NCBI GenBank assembly: GCA_030817875.1
Contig: JAUSZU010000001.1
Coordinates: forward strand, 2,852,001-2,916,000
Length of the DNA: 64,000 nucleotides
Direction: 5' to 3'
From: Flavobacterium sp. W4I14
Lineage (GTDB): Bacteria; Bacteroidota; Bacteroidia; Sphingobacteriales; Sphingobacteriaceae
Positions within the stretch are counted from its first letter, which is position 1. Each line of letters opens with the position of its first letter. Below, piece by piece: positions 33,458 to 42,753 of the stretch. The notes beneath the pieces were generated by a model. That model saw only the letters and a list, made by a program, of their open reading frames with translations, made no database searches and had not been told where the DNA came from. The position numbers and the translations under genes are program-made.

Positions 33458-34321
33458 ATGGATCAGAAAATAATCAACCTGTACGATGAGTATACCCATA
33501 GTCAGGTAAGCAGAAAAGATTTTATGAGAAAACTGGCTGTCCTGGCAGGTAGCACAGCATTGGCGATGACTATTCTCCCTATGCTAGAGAATAATTATGC
33601 CGCTGCAGCAGATTTTAACAGTGATGATATCGAAGTTGAAAATATTACCTACGCTGGTGTTGACGGTGAAATGAAAGCTGTACTGGCCAAACCCAAAGGG
33701 AAAAAGAACTTAGGCTGCGTACTGGTTATTCATGAAAACAGGGGCTTAAATCCACATATTATTGACGTAACCAAACGTGTTGCTGCCGAAGGTTTCCTGG
33801 CGCTTGGTGTGGATGCGCTTTCACCACTTGGTGGAACCCCGACAGATGAAGATAAGGGGCGCGAGTTGATCGGTAAATTAGATCCTGAAAAGAACTTACA
33901 GAATTATTTAAAAGGATTGGACTATTTGCGCAATAGAAAAGACGGAAACGGTAAAGTAGGTTGTGTGGGCTTTTGCTGGGGCGGTGCAATGGCCAATAAA
34001 TTAGCGGTTAATGACCCCAAATTGCAGGCAGCTGTTGCTTATTATGGCGCACAGGCCAATGTGGCCGATGTTCCTAAAATTAAAGCAAGTTTAATGTTAC
34101 ATTATGGCGGCCTGGATGAACGCATTAATGCCGGGATCCCAGCTTATGAGCAGGCTTTAAAAGACAATAAAATTGATTATAAAATTTATATCTACGATGG
34201 TGTAAACCATGCCTTTAACAACAATACCTCACCTACGAGATATAACGAAGCCGCGGCAAAACTGGCCTGGAGCAGAACAATTGATCTGTTTAAACAGAAA
34301 TTAGCGGTGTTAACGCGGTAA
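33458..34321 (+). CDS. Dienelactone hydrolase family protein, exported
   Basis: A 287-residue alpha/beta hydrolase with Cys173 as nucleophile (GFCWGG), Asp220 (GGLDERI) and His251 (GVNHAFNN). Residues 18-50 (SRKDFMRKLAVLAGSTALAM ... AAAA) look like a Tat-type signal with Arg-Lys in the twin-arginine position, so the enzyme probably acts in the periplasm. The N-terminal 17 residues resemble those before Tat signals in related Bacteroidota proteins. Substrates may be lactones or other esters. Confidence 0.85.
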   Translation: MDQKIINLYDEYTHSQVSRKDFMRKLAVLAGSTALAMTILPMLENNYAAAADFNSDDIEVENITYAGVDGEMKAVLAKPKGKKNLGCVLVIHENRGLNPHIIDVTKRVAAEGFLALGVDALSPLGGTPTDEDKGRELIGKLDPEKNLQNYLKGLDYLRNRKDGNGKVGCVGFCWGGAMANKLAVNDPKLQAAVAYYGAQANVADVPKIKASLMLHYGGLDERINAGIPAYEQALKDNKIDYKIYIYDGVNHAFNNNTSPTRYNEAAAKLAWSRTIDLFKQKLAVLTR

Positions 34322-34384
34322 GTGGGGCATGAGATCGGGGTTCCTTAGTCAGTTCATCATTTCGAGCGACGCTTCTACTGGTTT

Positions 34385-35304
34385 CGTCATTTCGAGCGCA
34401 GCGCAGCGAAGTCGAGAAATCTTTTAAAGATGCTATAAAGCTATGGCACAGATTTCTCCTCCGAAGGAGTTCCTTCGGAACACTGCGGTCGAAATGACGA
34501 TACACCTGGAGATTTCTCATGGAAATTTATCAATCCAATCATCCGTCATTTCGAGCGGAGCGCAGCGTAGTCGAGAAATCTTTTAAAGATGCTACAAAAC
34601 CAAGTTCAAAAATTTCTCCTCCGAAGGAGTTCCTTTGGAATATTCCGCTATCGATAAAAATCGATACGCTACAGTCGAAATGACGATAACCCAGAGAGAT
34701 TTCTCATAGAAATTTCTCCATCCAATCATCCGTCATTTCGAGCGGAGCGCAGCGTAGTCGAGAAATCTTTTAAAGGTGCTACAAAACCAAGTTCAAAAAT
34801 TTCTCCTCCGAAGGAGTTCCTTTGGAATATTCCGCTATCGATAAAAATCGATACGCTACAGTCGAAATGACGATAACCCCAGAGAGATTTCTCATAGAAA
34901 TTTCTCCATCCAATCATCCGTCATTTCGAGCGGAGCGAAGCGTAGTCGAGAAATCTTTTAAAGGTGTTATAAAATCAAGTTCAAAGATTTCTCCATTCCG
35001 CTACCGATGAAAAATCGGTGAGCTTCAGTCGAAATGACGATCGCTCTATAGAAATTCCTTTTATAGATCTTCGTCATTTCGAGCGGAGCACAGCGTAGTC
35101 GAGAAATCTTTTAAAGATGTTATAAAGCTATGGACACAGATTTCTCCTCCGAAGGAGTTCCTTTGGAACACTGCGGTCAGAATGACGATACACCTAAGGC
35201 TTTCTCATCGAAATTTCTCCATCCAATCATCCGTCATTTCGAGCGGAGCACAGCGTAGTCGAGAAATCTTTTAAAGATGTTATAAAGCTATGGACACAGA
35301 TTTC
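34385..35304. repeat. Six dispersed-type palindromic repeats, the last truncated
   Basis: Units start at 34385, 34544, 34731, 34919, 35072 and 35232, with a decayed outer arm also at 34357. Units 2 and 3 carry two side hairpins in series (CCGAAGGA-TCCTTTGG then TATCGAT-AAA-ATCGATA); units 1 and 5 have only the first kind; unit 4 only ACCGAT-GAAAA-ATCGGT. Unit 6 stops halfway, in the inner arm at 35304, 17 bp before the stop codon of the ter operon. Nothing else is seen in this gap. Confidence 0.88.
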
Positions 35305-35320
35305 AAGTAGTCAAACCGAC

Positions 35321-36283
35321 CTAAAACAAATCTGTCTTCAACATGGTCTTCAAAATATTCGATTGTACATCGAAATTATTGAGGTGGTTTAAGAAATTGA
35401 TATCAGATATTTTACCATAACTATCTTCTAACAAATTAACAACCTCATTCGGAATTGCCGTTTTTAAAACTGCAGCATTACTTTTCAACTTATCGTTTTT
35501 ATATTGCAGTTCTTGTACAATCCGTTCCCGTTCTGAAAGATTATTAGACATGTCCAAATCTTTTAAAATGGTCAAATCACAGAACAAAAACAGGTTTCTG
35601 CTTGGGAAAAACAGGTAATAACTGTCTATATCTAAAAATTTATACACTTCAATTACCAGTTCGCCTGATTTTAAGCCAATATAAAATTCGGTCCGAAAAT
35701 CGTATTTACACAACTTACCCATCAATTTTTTCTCGATGGTTGCATAAATGTTAGTATAAACCTGTTTACTTTGAAAATCAATCAGTTTAGCAAATTGATC
35801 GGTGGTGAGATCGAAGTAAAAATCGCTGGCGTATCTGGAGCTAAAAACGTTGATGTTTTTGGAGAAAGGAAAATCAGAACTGAGATCAGACAATACACTG
35901 AACAGCTTCCGCAGCGATAGGTTTACTTTTAACGATTGTTTCTGTTTATCCTGCTGAAAACTTTTCTGATCAACAAGCGCACCTGCCATGCGCTCGATCA
36001 GCTCTTCATTCAGGTCAATTTCATCGTAAATGAGTGATACGTTTTTCTCATTGCTCTTTTTAATCTTTTTGAGCAGTTCGATTACACTATCGGTAAACTG
36101 AAGATGGAAAAGATCTAATTTTTCGATCTCTAATTCTTCGTTGTTGGCAAAAAGTTGATGAATAACCTGGCTTCTTAAATAAATTTTATAAATCACCTCA
36201 TCATCAAAAAACACAGAGAGCAACTGTAAACGGTTGATCTCTGCGCTTGATTTTTTGATAATATTTAAACGGTATTCATCCAT
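35321..36283 (-). CDS. Unknown protein at the 3' end of the ter operon (320 aa)
   Basis: Not recognised as a named family. A soluble, helical and charged protein: the first ~120 residues are rich in Leu/Ile/Lys/Glu helices, the middle ~140-230 looks mixed alpha/beta (FYFDLTTDQFAKLIDFQSKQVYTNIYATIEKKL ... TEFYIGLKSGELVIEVYKFL), and the end is helical with SERERIVQELQYKNDKLKSN as a short coiled coil. It begins 7 bp after the telA gene on the same strand, so it is part of the operon and likely works with TelA or the TerD proteins. Downstream sequence is the repeat array. Confidence 0.6.
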   Translation of the reverse strand: MDEYRLNIIKKSSAEINRLQLLSVFFDDEVIYKIYLRSQVIHQLFANNEELEIEKLDLFHLQFTDSVIELLKKIKKSNEKNVSLIYDEIDLNEELIERMAGALVDQKSFQQDKQKQSLKVNLSLRKLFSVLSDLSSDFPFSKNINVFSSRYASDFYFDLTTDQFAKLIDFQSKQVYTNIYATIEKKLMGKLCKYDFRTEFYIGLKSGELVIEVYKFLDIDSYYLFFPSRNLFLFCDLTILKDLDMSNNLSERERIVQELQYKNDKLKSNAAVLKTAIPNEVVNLLEDSYGKISDINFLNHLNNFDVQSNILKTMLKTDLF

Positions 36284-36290
36284 ATTTTAA

Positions 36291-37388
36291 TTAACTCACC
36301 CTCGTAACGTTCTTTTTCAACTCTGTTTCCAAAGTTTTAAGTTCGCCATCCAACACTCTTCTGCTCTGTGCACCCGCTTCATGGATCTGTTTAACCTCAT
36401 TAAGCGTTTCAATCAGCGATGAAGTGGTTCGTTTCAAGGTTTCCAAAGATACTACTGTTTTTTCATTCTCTTTGGCTACATCGATACTGTTTTGTTTCAG
36501 CATCTCTGCATTTTTCTGCAAAATGGTATTCGTGGTATCCGAAATTTTCTTCTGCATCTCCACATTTGCTTTTTGCCTTTGTAAAGCAACAGCAATGGTC
36601 AATTGGTTTTTCCATACCGGAATGGTTGTAGACACAATCGACTGTGCTTTTTCTGCAATTGAAGTATTGTTATTCTGCACCACACGGATCTGCGCTAAAG
36701 ATTGCAACATGATGAAACGAACAATTTTCATATCTGCCAGTCTTTTATCTAAACGGCTAATAAAATCCCTTAAATCGGCAATTTCATAGTCCTGGTAATC
36801 GGCAGGCCGACCTTCCATCTCAGCAAGTTTGATGTTCAGCTCGTTGTATTTCATCTGTCCGGCAATAATCAGTTCTTCCATTTGGTGGATGTAACCAACA
36901 TTGCTATCGAACATGGTTTGCAGCGAACTGTTATCTTTAATAGAGTTTAACCTTCCAGCTTTAATTTTATTGGTGATTTTATCAATATTATTCACCACAA
37001 CATCATACTTCTGGAAAAGTTTTTTCACATCAACAACCAGGCGCTTTAAAAACGGGATCTTAGAAATAAAGTTCTTAAATGCACTTTGCTCCAATTCTGA
37101 AACATCGATATAATTCAGTTCAGTAAGCAGTTCGTTAATTAAACCGCCAACTTCGCCACTGTTATAGGTCCGTACAGAAGATAAAAACTCGTTACTGTAT
37201 TTTTCCATTGAGTTTTGGGCGTCGCTTCCGTAATTCAGGATAGAATTTACATCTGATGGTTCTAACGATTTTCCAATCTCATTGTATTTAAGTGTTTCCT
37301 CTGAGGTTATTTTCTCGAGATCCACATTGCCATCTTTATCCAGTTTAACCGGAGTAAGGGCTTGGGTAACGTTTGGGTTGGTTTCCAT
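36291..37388 (-). CDS. Toxic anion resistance protein (TelA family)
   Basis: A 365-residue mostly helical cytoplasmic protein. The C-terminal third (VPVWKNQLTIAVALQRQKANVEMQKKISDTTNTIL-like segment with LLKQNSIDVA and SLIETLNEVKQIHEAG) is the signature of TelA/YaaN, genes known from tellurite and other stress-resistance loci. Function at the molecular level is unclear; membrane-associated structural roles have been suggested for relatives. It is downstream of two terD genes with a 27-bp gap and just upstream of an unknown gene. Confidence 0.88.
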   Translation of the reverse strand: METNPNVTQALTPVKLDKDGNVDLEKITSEETLKYNEIGKSLEPSDVNSILNYGSDAQNSMEKYSNEFLSSVRTYNSGEVGGLINELLTELNYIDVSELEQSAFKNFISKIPFLKRLVVDVKKLFQKYDVVVNNIDKITNKIKAGRLNSIKDNSSLQTMFDSNVGYIHQMEELIIAGQMKYNELNIKLAEMEGRPADYQDYEIADLRDFISRLDKRLADMKIVRFIMLQSLAQIRVVQNNNTSIAEKAQSIVSTTIPVWKNQLTIAVALQRQKANVEMQKKISDTTNTILQKNAEMLKQNSIDVAKENEKTVVSLETLKRTTSSLIETLNEVKQIHEAGAQSRRVLDGELKTLETELKKNVTRVS

Positions 37389-37415
37389 AGTTTGATTAAT
37401 TACCAGCTTTACGGC

Positions 37416-38030
37416 TTATAAATAGTTTTGCGTTACGGTTTTAACGGTATCTTCGAGTTTTTTATCTTTGGTTGGTTCGCCAATGGCATTAAATTTCCAT
37501 TCGCCGTTTTTCTTGTAAAAAACGCCCATTACCATCGATACGTGACCAGCAAAATTTGATCCGTTGGCAATATCGAATTTAGCGAAAACTTCGTTAACAC
37601 GTTTAGTTGTGCCCTCATAAATGCGGATTGACGCAAAAGGGATCGTTCCAAAATCATGACCTCTAAAACTATTCAATACAAAGGCAACATAGTTTACATT
37701 AGCATCCAACTGAGAGAAATCAAGCGTGATGATCTCGTTATCTAAGCCATCATCGCCGCCCATATCGCCGGTTAAATCATCACCGCTATGTTTTACAGAA
37801 CCGTTTTTAGATTTTAGGTTACCGAAATAAACTACCTCTAAAAGTTGTTTGTTTTCGTTGTATAACGCACAGCTTCCATCTAAATCTACCGCTTCTTTTG
37901 AAGATCCGAAACCGAAAAGACCTTTCTTTTCAATAGCGCCCCAGTTAATACCTACACAAACATTCTGAAGTTTGCTGCCATTACTTTTTTCCAGACTGAT
38001 ACGCTGTCCTTTTTCAAGATTGATTGCCAT
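37416..38030 (-). CDS. TerD family protein (second of two)
   Basis: A 204-residue calcium-binding TerD domain protein. N-terminus MAINLEKGQRISLEK; core with VDLDGSCALYNENKQLLEVVYFGNLKSKNGSVKHSGDDLTGD and then DDGLDNEIITLDFSQL, the acidic loops that bind Ca2+. A small insertion (KKGLFGFGSSKEA) precedes the core, making it more TerX/TerA-like than its neighbour. It is 4 bp downstream of the first terD gene. Such proteins act in tellurite, phage and stress responses in the cytoplasm. Confidence 0.9.
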   Translation of the reverse strand: MAINLEKGQRISLEKSNGSKLQNVCVGINWGAIEKKGLFGFGSSKEAVDLDGSCALYNENKQLLEVVYFGNLKSKNGSVKHSGDDLTGDMGGDDGLDNEIITLDFSQLDANVNYVAFVLNSFRGHDFGTIPFASIRIYEGTTKRVNEVFAKFDIANGSNFAGHVSMVMGVFYKKNGEWKFNAIGEPTKDKKLEDTVKTVTQNYL

Positions 38031-38034
38031 AATA

Positions 38035-38589
38035 TTATTGATATTTGTTTAAATAATCCTGTAAACCACCTTTCATACCTACGCCAACGGCTTCAAATTT
38101 CCATTTGCCTTCACGTTTGTAAACTCTTCCAAATTCTACTGCTGTTTCGATAGAGAAATCTTCTTCTAATTCGTATTTTAAGATCACTTCGTTGGTTACG
38201 GCATCAAAAATACGGATGAAAGAGTTTCTGACCTGTCCAAAATTTTGTCTTCTGTTATCAGCATCGTGGATGGTTACCACAATACAGATTTCGTTTACTT
38301 TAGCATCAGCTTTGGTTAAATCGATTTTGATCTGCTCATCATCGCCATCACCATCACCGGTTAAGTTATCACCTGTATGCTCTACCGAACCATCCGGAGA
38401 AACCAAATTATTGTAGAATACAAAGTTTTCGTCTGAAATCAGTTTTTTCTGATCGTTTAGTAAAAAAATGGAAGCATCTAAATCGAATGCAGAACCTGTT
38501 GAAGAGCTGTTGGTATCCCAACCTAAACCTATTGTAAATTTAGGAGCATCGATATTTTCTCTTTGCCCCTTTTGCAAATTAATAGCCAT
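38035..38589 (-). CDS. TerD family protein (first of two)
   Basis: A 184-residue standard TerD/TerE protein: FTIGLGWDTNSSSTGSAFDLDASIFLL, NLVSPDGSVEHTGDNLTGDGDGDDEQIKIDL (Asp-rich Ca2+ loops) and the ending VGVGMKGGLQDYLNKY typical of TerD. Only 2 bp separate it from the phosphoribosyltransferase gene upstream, so translation is likely coupled. Confidence 0.93.
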   Translation of the reverse strand: MAINLQKGQRENIDAPKFTIGLGWDTNSSSTGSAFDLDASIFLLNDQKKLISDENFVFYNNLVSPDGSVEHTGDNLTGDGDGDDEQIKIDLTKADAKVNEICIVVTIHDADNRRQNFGQVRNSFIRIFDAVTNEVILKYELEEDFSIETAVEFGRVYKREGKWKFEAVGVGMKGGLQDYLNKYQ

Positions 38590-38591
38590 AT

Positions 38592-39428
38592 TTAAATTAA
38601 TTTATAATTGTTGTTTTTGATATAGTCTTTTATAAGATGTAAATTTTTAGCATACGCCTCTATGGTATGGTAGTTATTCCCCAGGGATAGATCGTAAAGC
38701 TGGTTGATAAAATCGGTACTTCTACGTTCTAAAAATAGATTAAAACTGCTCGAAGTAGTATTTAAAATGTATTTTACAATACGGGTATTAAACCTGAAAT
38801 TGCCGCTATCGATAATTTCTTCCAGATCGAAAATAGATTTGATCTGATGGTAATTCAGAAAATTCTCTACATTGGGATGGATATTTTTATTGACCAGTTC
38901 GGCAAAATAAAGCATATGCATTTCGTTCTTTAAACCATATTCCTTCGCCATTTTTAAGATCATCCGCTCATGGCTTCCGGTAATTCTGATATCATCCAGA
39001 AATAAAAGTGTTTTACCAGCTAGAAAATCTTTATCAATATGAAATGAATCGTTTCCAATCAGTAAAAGCCTTTCTTCGGCACTTAACTCACCATAATCTT
39101 CCTTATAGGTAATGGTTCTGTGCACTTTGGTTTCCTGTACTGCCAAGCCACCATTTTCGACCAGCCAACGGTTAAGCTGACAAACGAAATAGTTTTTCAT
39201 GGCGAAGGTTGCCGTTGGAATAAAACTGTAAGGGCTAGAGATAACCACAATCTGATCGGTAATCACATTATCAGCCAGATAATAGCGGATAAAGCCATCG
39301 GCAAGGTCTTTTCCAAAAGATCGGGCAACCAGGTCATCGCCAAACTTAAAGCGGCTGTAATCGTCGGCGCTAAAGCCAAAATCGACTGTATTGTCTATTT
39401 TATGGAGTGAGAAATTATACGGTATCAT
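38592..39428 (-). CDS. Phosphoribosyltransferase-like protein of the ter operon
   Basis: A 278-residue protein if started at ATG 39428; the longer frame to 39530 would overlap the HAD gene by over 100 bp and is less likely. The PRPP-binding loop is LLFLDDIRITGSHERM (two acidic residues followed by the small-residue turn), and the N-terminal half holds a core strand IVVISSPYSFIPTATFAM. PRTase genes of this kind are known partners of TerD/TerC genes and are thought to build a nucleotide-like metabolite. It overlaps the HAD gene by 14 bp. Confidence 0.75.
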   Translation of the reverse strand: MIPYNFSLHKIDNTVDFGFSADDYSRFKFGDDLVARSFGKDLADGFIRYYLADNVITDQIVVISSPYSFIPTATFAMKNYFVCQLNRWLVENGGLAVQETKVHRTITYKEDYGELSAEERLLLIGNDSFHIDKDFLAGKTLLFLDDIRITGSHERMILKMAKEYGLKNEMHMLYFAELVNKNIHPNVENFLNYHQIKSIFDLEEIIDSGNFRFNTRIVKYILNTTSSSFNLFLERRSTDFINQLYDLSLGNNYHTIEAYAKNLHLIKDYIKNNNYKLI

Positions 39429-40119
39429 AGAGTAGGTTTGAGATAGATAAGTGATTGGAATTGATGAGCATACTGTTAATTCCCATTGCTTCTGCCCCAC
39501 GAACATCAGCATGTGGGTTATCGCCAACATGGATTACATCTTTTAGCATTAACTCCGGATGTTTTTTCCTATCGATGGTATCTAACATCAACTGAAAAAA
39601 TCCGGTATTGGGTTTAGACATCCTTACTTCGTCAGAATACAGTTGAAAATCGATAAACTGATCGATACCCAAATGACTGATTACTTTTTTTAAGGTTTTC
39701 CCTTTTATAAAACCAGTATTGCTTAAAATATTGGTCGAACTTAAACCTGTTGATTTAAGCTGTTCCAATACGGTTAAAGAACTATCGCTATATAGCAAAG
39801 GCATGTGGATAAAAACCAGTTGCTCCATGTCGTGATCAATCTCCTGCAGATCCACATCATGAAAATTGAAATCGTAATCATTAATCATACTGATGATCAT
39901 TAAATACATTTCATCAGCATCTACATTTTTCCCTGTCCGCTCGTTAATAGCATTTACCATTAAATCTACCTGGCGAAAAATGACAGCAACTTCTGCTAAA
40001 TTTTTATGTTTAGTATTAAATTTCTGGTAAAAATATCGTGTCCGCTCTTGCTTGTACGCTGGATTAGATTTAATCAACGTTAACCAAAGATCGAATGAGT
40101 AATGTTTGTAAAAAGCCAT
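39415..40119 (-). CDS. HAD superfamily hydrolase of the ter operon
   Basis: A 234-residue haloacid dehalogenase-fold protein: motif I FDLWLTL (nucleophile Asp, with Trp in place of the second Asp, as in dehalogenase-like members), motif II SNTGFIKG, motif III Lys in RMSKPNTGFF, motif IV HVGDNPHADVRGA. A helical cap lies at ~20-110. With the adjoining PRTase it forms the metabolic pair seen in Ter-linked stress clusters; the substrate is unknown. Confidence 0.85.
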   Translation of the reverse strand: MAFYKHYSFDLWLTLIKSNPAYKQERTRYFYQKFNTKHKNLAEVAVIFRQVDLMVNAINERTGKNVDADEMYLMIISMINDYDFNFHDVDLQEIDHDMEQLVFIHMPLLYSDSSLTVLEQLKSTGLSSTNILSNTGFIKGKTLKKVISHLGIDQFIDFQLYSDEVRMSKPNTGFFQLMLDTIDRKKHPELMLKDVIHVGDNPHADVRGAEAMGINSMLINSNHLSISNLLYDTV

Positions 40120-40222
40120 TGCAACCTGTTTCCTAATCTGTTTATAAATTCTAATATTACAAATTTGATTGTAATATTACCAAGGTTTAATTGTAAGATT
40201 TATCACAGATAAGCCTTATAAT

Positions 40223-41038
40223 TTAAGATTTATCCAATACCTTTTCGGCATCGTCCGAAATGATGATATCGCTTTTGTGTTTTTTGGGATAGTTAAACAA
40301 TAAGGATGTTAATACGGGTATAATAAAAATGGCTACCGTAAAAATAGAGACAAATAGATCTGTTTTTTCACCTTCTATAGCATGAGAAATAGGTGATTCT
40401 GGATAGAAATGCGTTACTAACGATGAAGTAAGTTTAATTCCTAAAACAGCAATTACGATGAATGCAATCGTTTCTAAAAAGGTAAATTTCTCCATCAGTT
40501 TCACAAATGCCTGTGCGACAAAACGCATGGCCAAAATCCCAATAAAAACGCCAATATAGATTAACCAGATATGATCGGTAAAAGCCACTGCAGCAAAAAC
40601 ATTATCGATAGAGAAGGCCAGATCCATTACCTCTACCAAAGCAACAGTTGCCCAAAAATTCCCCATTAAGCCAACAGTAGATTTATAAATCCAGCTTTTG
40701 CTTTTGTCTACTTCCTCTTCTTCTTCCTTGCCTTTATTGTTCTTTTTTCTAAAATAATCGAAAGCCAGGTACAATAGATATAGGCCGCCAAGTGGTTTTA
40801 ACCACCAGATTTTAACCAACCATGCAGCCAGGAACAAACAGATCCCCCTAAAAACGTAAGCGCCAATAATGCCATATTTTAAAGCTTTTTCTCTTTGCGA
40901 TTTTGGCAGGTCCATTACCATGGTTGCCAAAACAGCAGCATTGTCTACCGAAAGCAAACTTTCGATCACAATTAAATTCAAAATAATTAATAGTCCGGCC
41001 TGTATATCGTCACCTAAAATTGTGTGCAAAAAATCCAT
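40223..41038 (-). CDS. TerC family integral membrane protein
   Basis: A 271-residue membrane protein with about seven helices. The two diagnostic acidic motifs are present: NLIVIESLLSVDNAAVLA (~20-36) and EVMDLAFSIDNVFAAVAF (~140-157), which are likely metal-ion sites; the family exports Mn2+ or other divalent ions. A charged cytoplasmic loop (RKKNNKGKEEEEEVDKSK) sits at ~90-107. It is the first gene of the minus-strand ter operon, 103 bp ahead of the HAD gene. Confidence 0.92.
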   Translation of the reverse strand: MDFLHTILGDDIQAGLLIILNLIVIESLLSVDNAAVLATMVMDLPKSQREKALKYGIIGAYVFRGICLFLAAWLVKIWWLKPLGGLYLLYLAFDYFRKKNNKGKEEEEEVDKSKSWIYKSTVGLMGNFWATVALVEVMDLAFSIDNVFAAVAFTDHIWLIYIGVFIGILAMRFVAQAFVKLMEKFTFLETIAFIVIAVLGIKLTSSLVTHFYPESPISHAIEGEKTDLFVSIFTVAIFIIPVLTSLLFNYPKKHKSDIIISDDAEKVLDKS

Positions 41039-41193
41039 TGAGCGAGTGTGTGTATGTTTTTAATTAAAGTTTTAGTTGATAGCAAAGAAACAAAATTTTA
41101 TCAATCCCAATGCTTCAATCTTTTTTATTTATTAAATCGTTCCATTGATTAGATACTTAATCAATAAAACTGTTACGTAATAGGACTGAAATT

Positions 41194-42213
41194 TTATTTA
41201 TTGATCTCCAATTGATAGATATTACCTTTTTCTCCTGCCAGAACAATCTGTTTACCTTTTTTGGCTTTTTGAACAGCATTGAAACTTTTATCAGAAATGT
41301 GTTTCCAGTTTTGGCCGCCATCAGTAGAAATGTCTGTTCCGGAAGTACCCGTAGCAACTAAGGTTTTAGCATTAATATAGGTTACGCCAGATCGGAAGCC
41401 TAAAACCGGAGTAGCTGGCTTTTGCCAGGTTTTGCCCCCATCATTGGTTAAAAGAATATTATTGGTATTTTCTTTATCTTTTACATAGTTTCCGCCAACA
41501 GTTACACCAATTTTTTCATTCAAAAAATCGATGGAGAAAGGACCAGTACTCCCCTCGCCCTGTAAAATAGGGCATTTAAATACTTGCCAGTTTTGTCCAT
41601 AATCTGGAGAAAAGTAAATATTGGATACCGTTCCACCTGATGCAATCCAGGTTTTACCACCAGGCAATGTTTTAATGGTTGTACCACTGGCTGCAAAACT
41701 TGCTTCACCTTTTGTTAATTTAGTCTTGAGGTTTGCAGATATATCCTGCCAGGTCTTACCTGTATCCAGGGTTTTAAGCAACTGCATATTATCATTAATA
41801 GGATCGCCAAAAATGAGCCCTTTATTTTTATCCCAGAAACTTAACCCATCTAAAAATATGGCAGAATCTATATTTTTATAATTTTCTGTCCAGGTTTCGC
41901 CACCATCTACGGTTTTCAGAATGTATGCCGGCGATGCAATGCCCACAATAACGGCCTGCTTATCGTCGAAAGCTTCGATATCCCTGAAGTCGATTTTTTC
42001 GTAACCTTTTGGTTTTAACCATTTCCAGGTTCTACCACCATCAGTGGTTTTACCTACTGATCCATTACTGCCACTTACCCAGGTAACCCGATCTGATACG
42101 ACACTTAAGCCCCGTAAACTGGTTTTGGTATTCTCGTTTAAGGGTTTAAAAGAATACGACTGCGCAGTACAAAAAAAAGGTGCCATTAAAAGGCACCATA
42201 AAATTTTCTTCAT
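41194..42213 (-). CDS. Exported Ycf48/BNR-repeat beta-propeller protein
   Basis: A 339-residue protein with signal peptide MKKILWCLLMAPFFCTAQS and repeated Asp-box motifs: KTTDGGRTWKW, KTVDGGETWTE, KTLDTGKTWQD, SPDYGQNWQV, TNDGGKTWQK and STDGGQNWKH. This is the sialidase/Ycf48-like seven-bladed propeller; in this phylum such proteins are usually annotated as photosystem-assembly-like or oxidoreductase without proven function. It lies 8 bp before the DUF2147 gene's end, on the same strand. Confidence 0.8.
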   Translation of the reverse strand: MKKILWCLLMAPFFCTAQSYSFKPLNENTKTSLRGLSVVSDRVTWVSGSNGSVGKTTDGGRTWKWLKPKGYEKIDFRDIEAFDDKQAVIVGIASPAYILKTVDGGETWTENYKNIDSAIFLDGLSFWDKNKGLIFGDPINDNMQLLKTLDTGKTWQDISANLKTKLTKGEASFAASGTTIKTLPGGKTWIASGGTVSNIYFSPDYGQNWQVFKCPILQGEGSTGPFSIDFLNEKIGVTVGGNYVKDKENTNNILLTNDGGKTWQKPATPVLGFRSGVTYINAKTLVATGTSGTDISTDGGQNWKHISDKSFNAVQKAKKGKQIVLAGEKGNIYQLEINK

Positions 42214-42220
42214 CTATAAA

Positions 42221-42652
42221 TTATTTTACCCTTCTAAAAGTTTCTGATCGGCCTAAAAGAGAAATACCTACATAACCACGAACGTTTAACACATCGTTAC
42301 TTTTTAAAGACATGTTACAGCTGTAAGTTTTGCCACTTTTTGGATCGTAAATTGTTCCATCAGTCCACTTACCATCATCGTAAACAAAATCCTTTAATAT
42401 TTCCAGATTCAATAAAGCACGCTTTTGTAGCTTTTCGTCAGGATTTTTAGCATCTAATTTAGGTTTACCATTTAGATTGGGTTCCTTCATCCACGCTAAT
42501 TTTCCATAATATTTATCGCCTTTTTTATAAATCTCTATTTGCCCTTCACCCGATGGATTAAGCCATTTGCCTACAATAGCATCTTTGTTCTGTGCAAATG
42601 CAGAAAACGATACTGCAACAAAAAGCAGCATTAAAAATGGTAACTTTCTCAT
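42221..42652 (-). CDS. DUF2147 domain protein, exported
   Basis: A 143-residue protein with signal peptide ending SAFAQ, followed by the DUF2147 core: VGKWLNPSGEGQIEIYKKGDKYYGKLAWMKEP, FVYDDGKWTDGTIYDPKSGKTYSC, and LNVRGYVGISLLGRSETFRRV. Probably a lipocalin-like beta barrel in the periplasm. Function unknown. It is upstream of and probably co-transcribed with the Ycf48-like gene. Confidence 0.88.
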   Translation of the reverse strand: MRKLPFLMLLFVAVSFSAFAQNKDAIVGKWLNPSGEGQIEIYKKGDKYYGKLAWMKEPNLNGKPKLDAKNPDEKLQKRALLNLEILKDFVYDDGKWTDGTIYDPKSGKTYSCNMSLKSNDVLNVRGYVGISLLGRSETFRRVK

Positions 42653-42753
42653 ATTTTTTATTTCTAGTTAGTTTCTAAAGATAATAATTACACCTTGTAT
42701 CGAAACACTAAATAAAGAGAAAAAGTATGAGAAAGTTTGAAAATCCCTAAAAT

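Noticed and set aside
34290..35010. Short ORFs in the repeat arrays (also at 21494-21721)
   Set aside because: They read through the palindromic repeats on either strand and differ between copies; no coding constraint is visible.
36424..36789. 121-codon plus-strand frame in telA
   Set aside because: Cys/Phe-rich shadow frame typical of antisense reading of Lys/Glu-rich helices.
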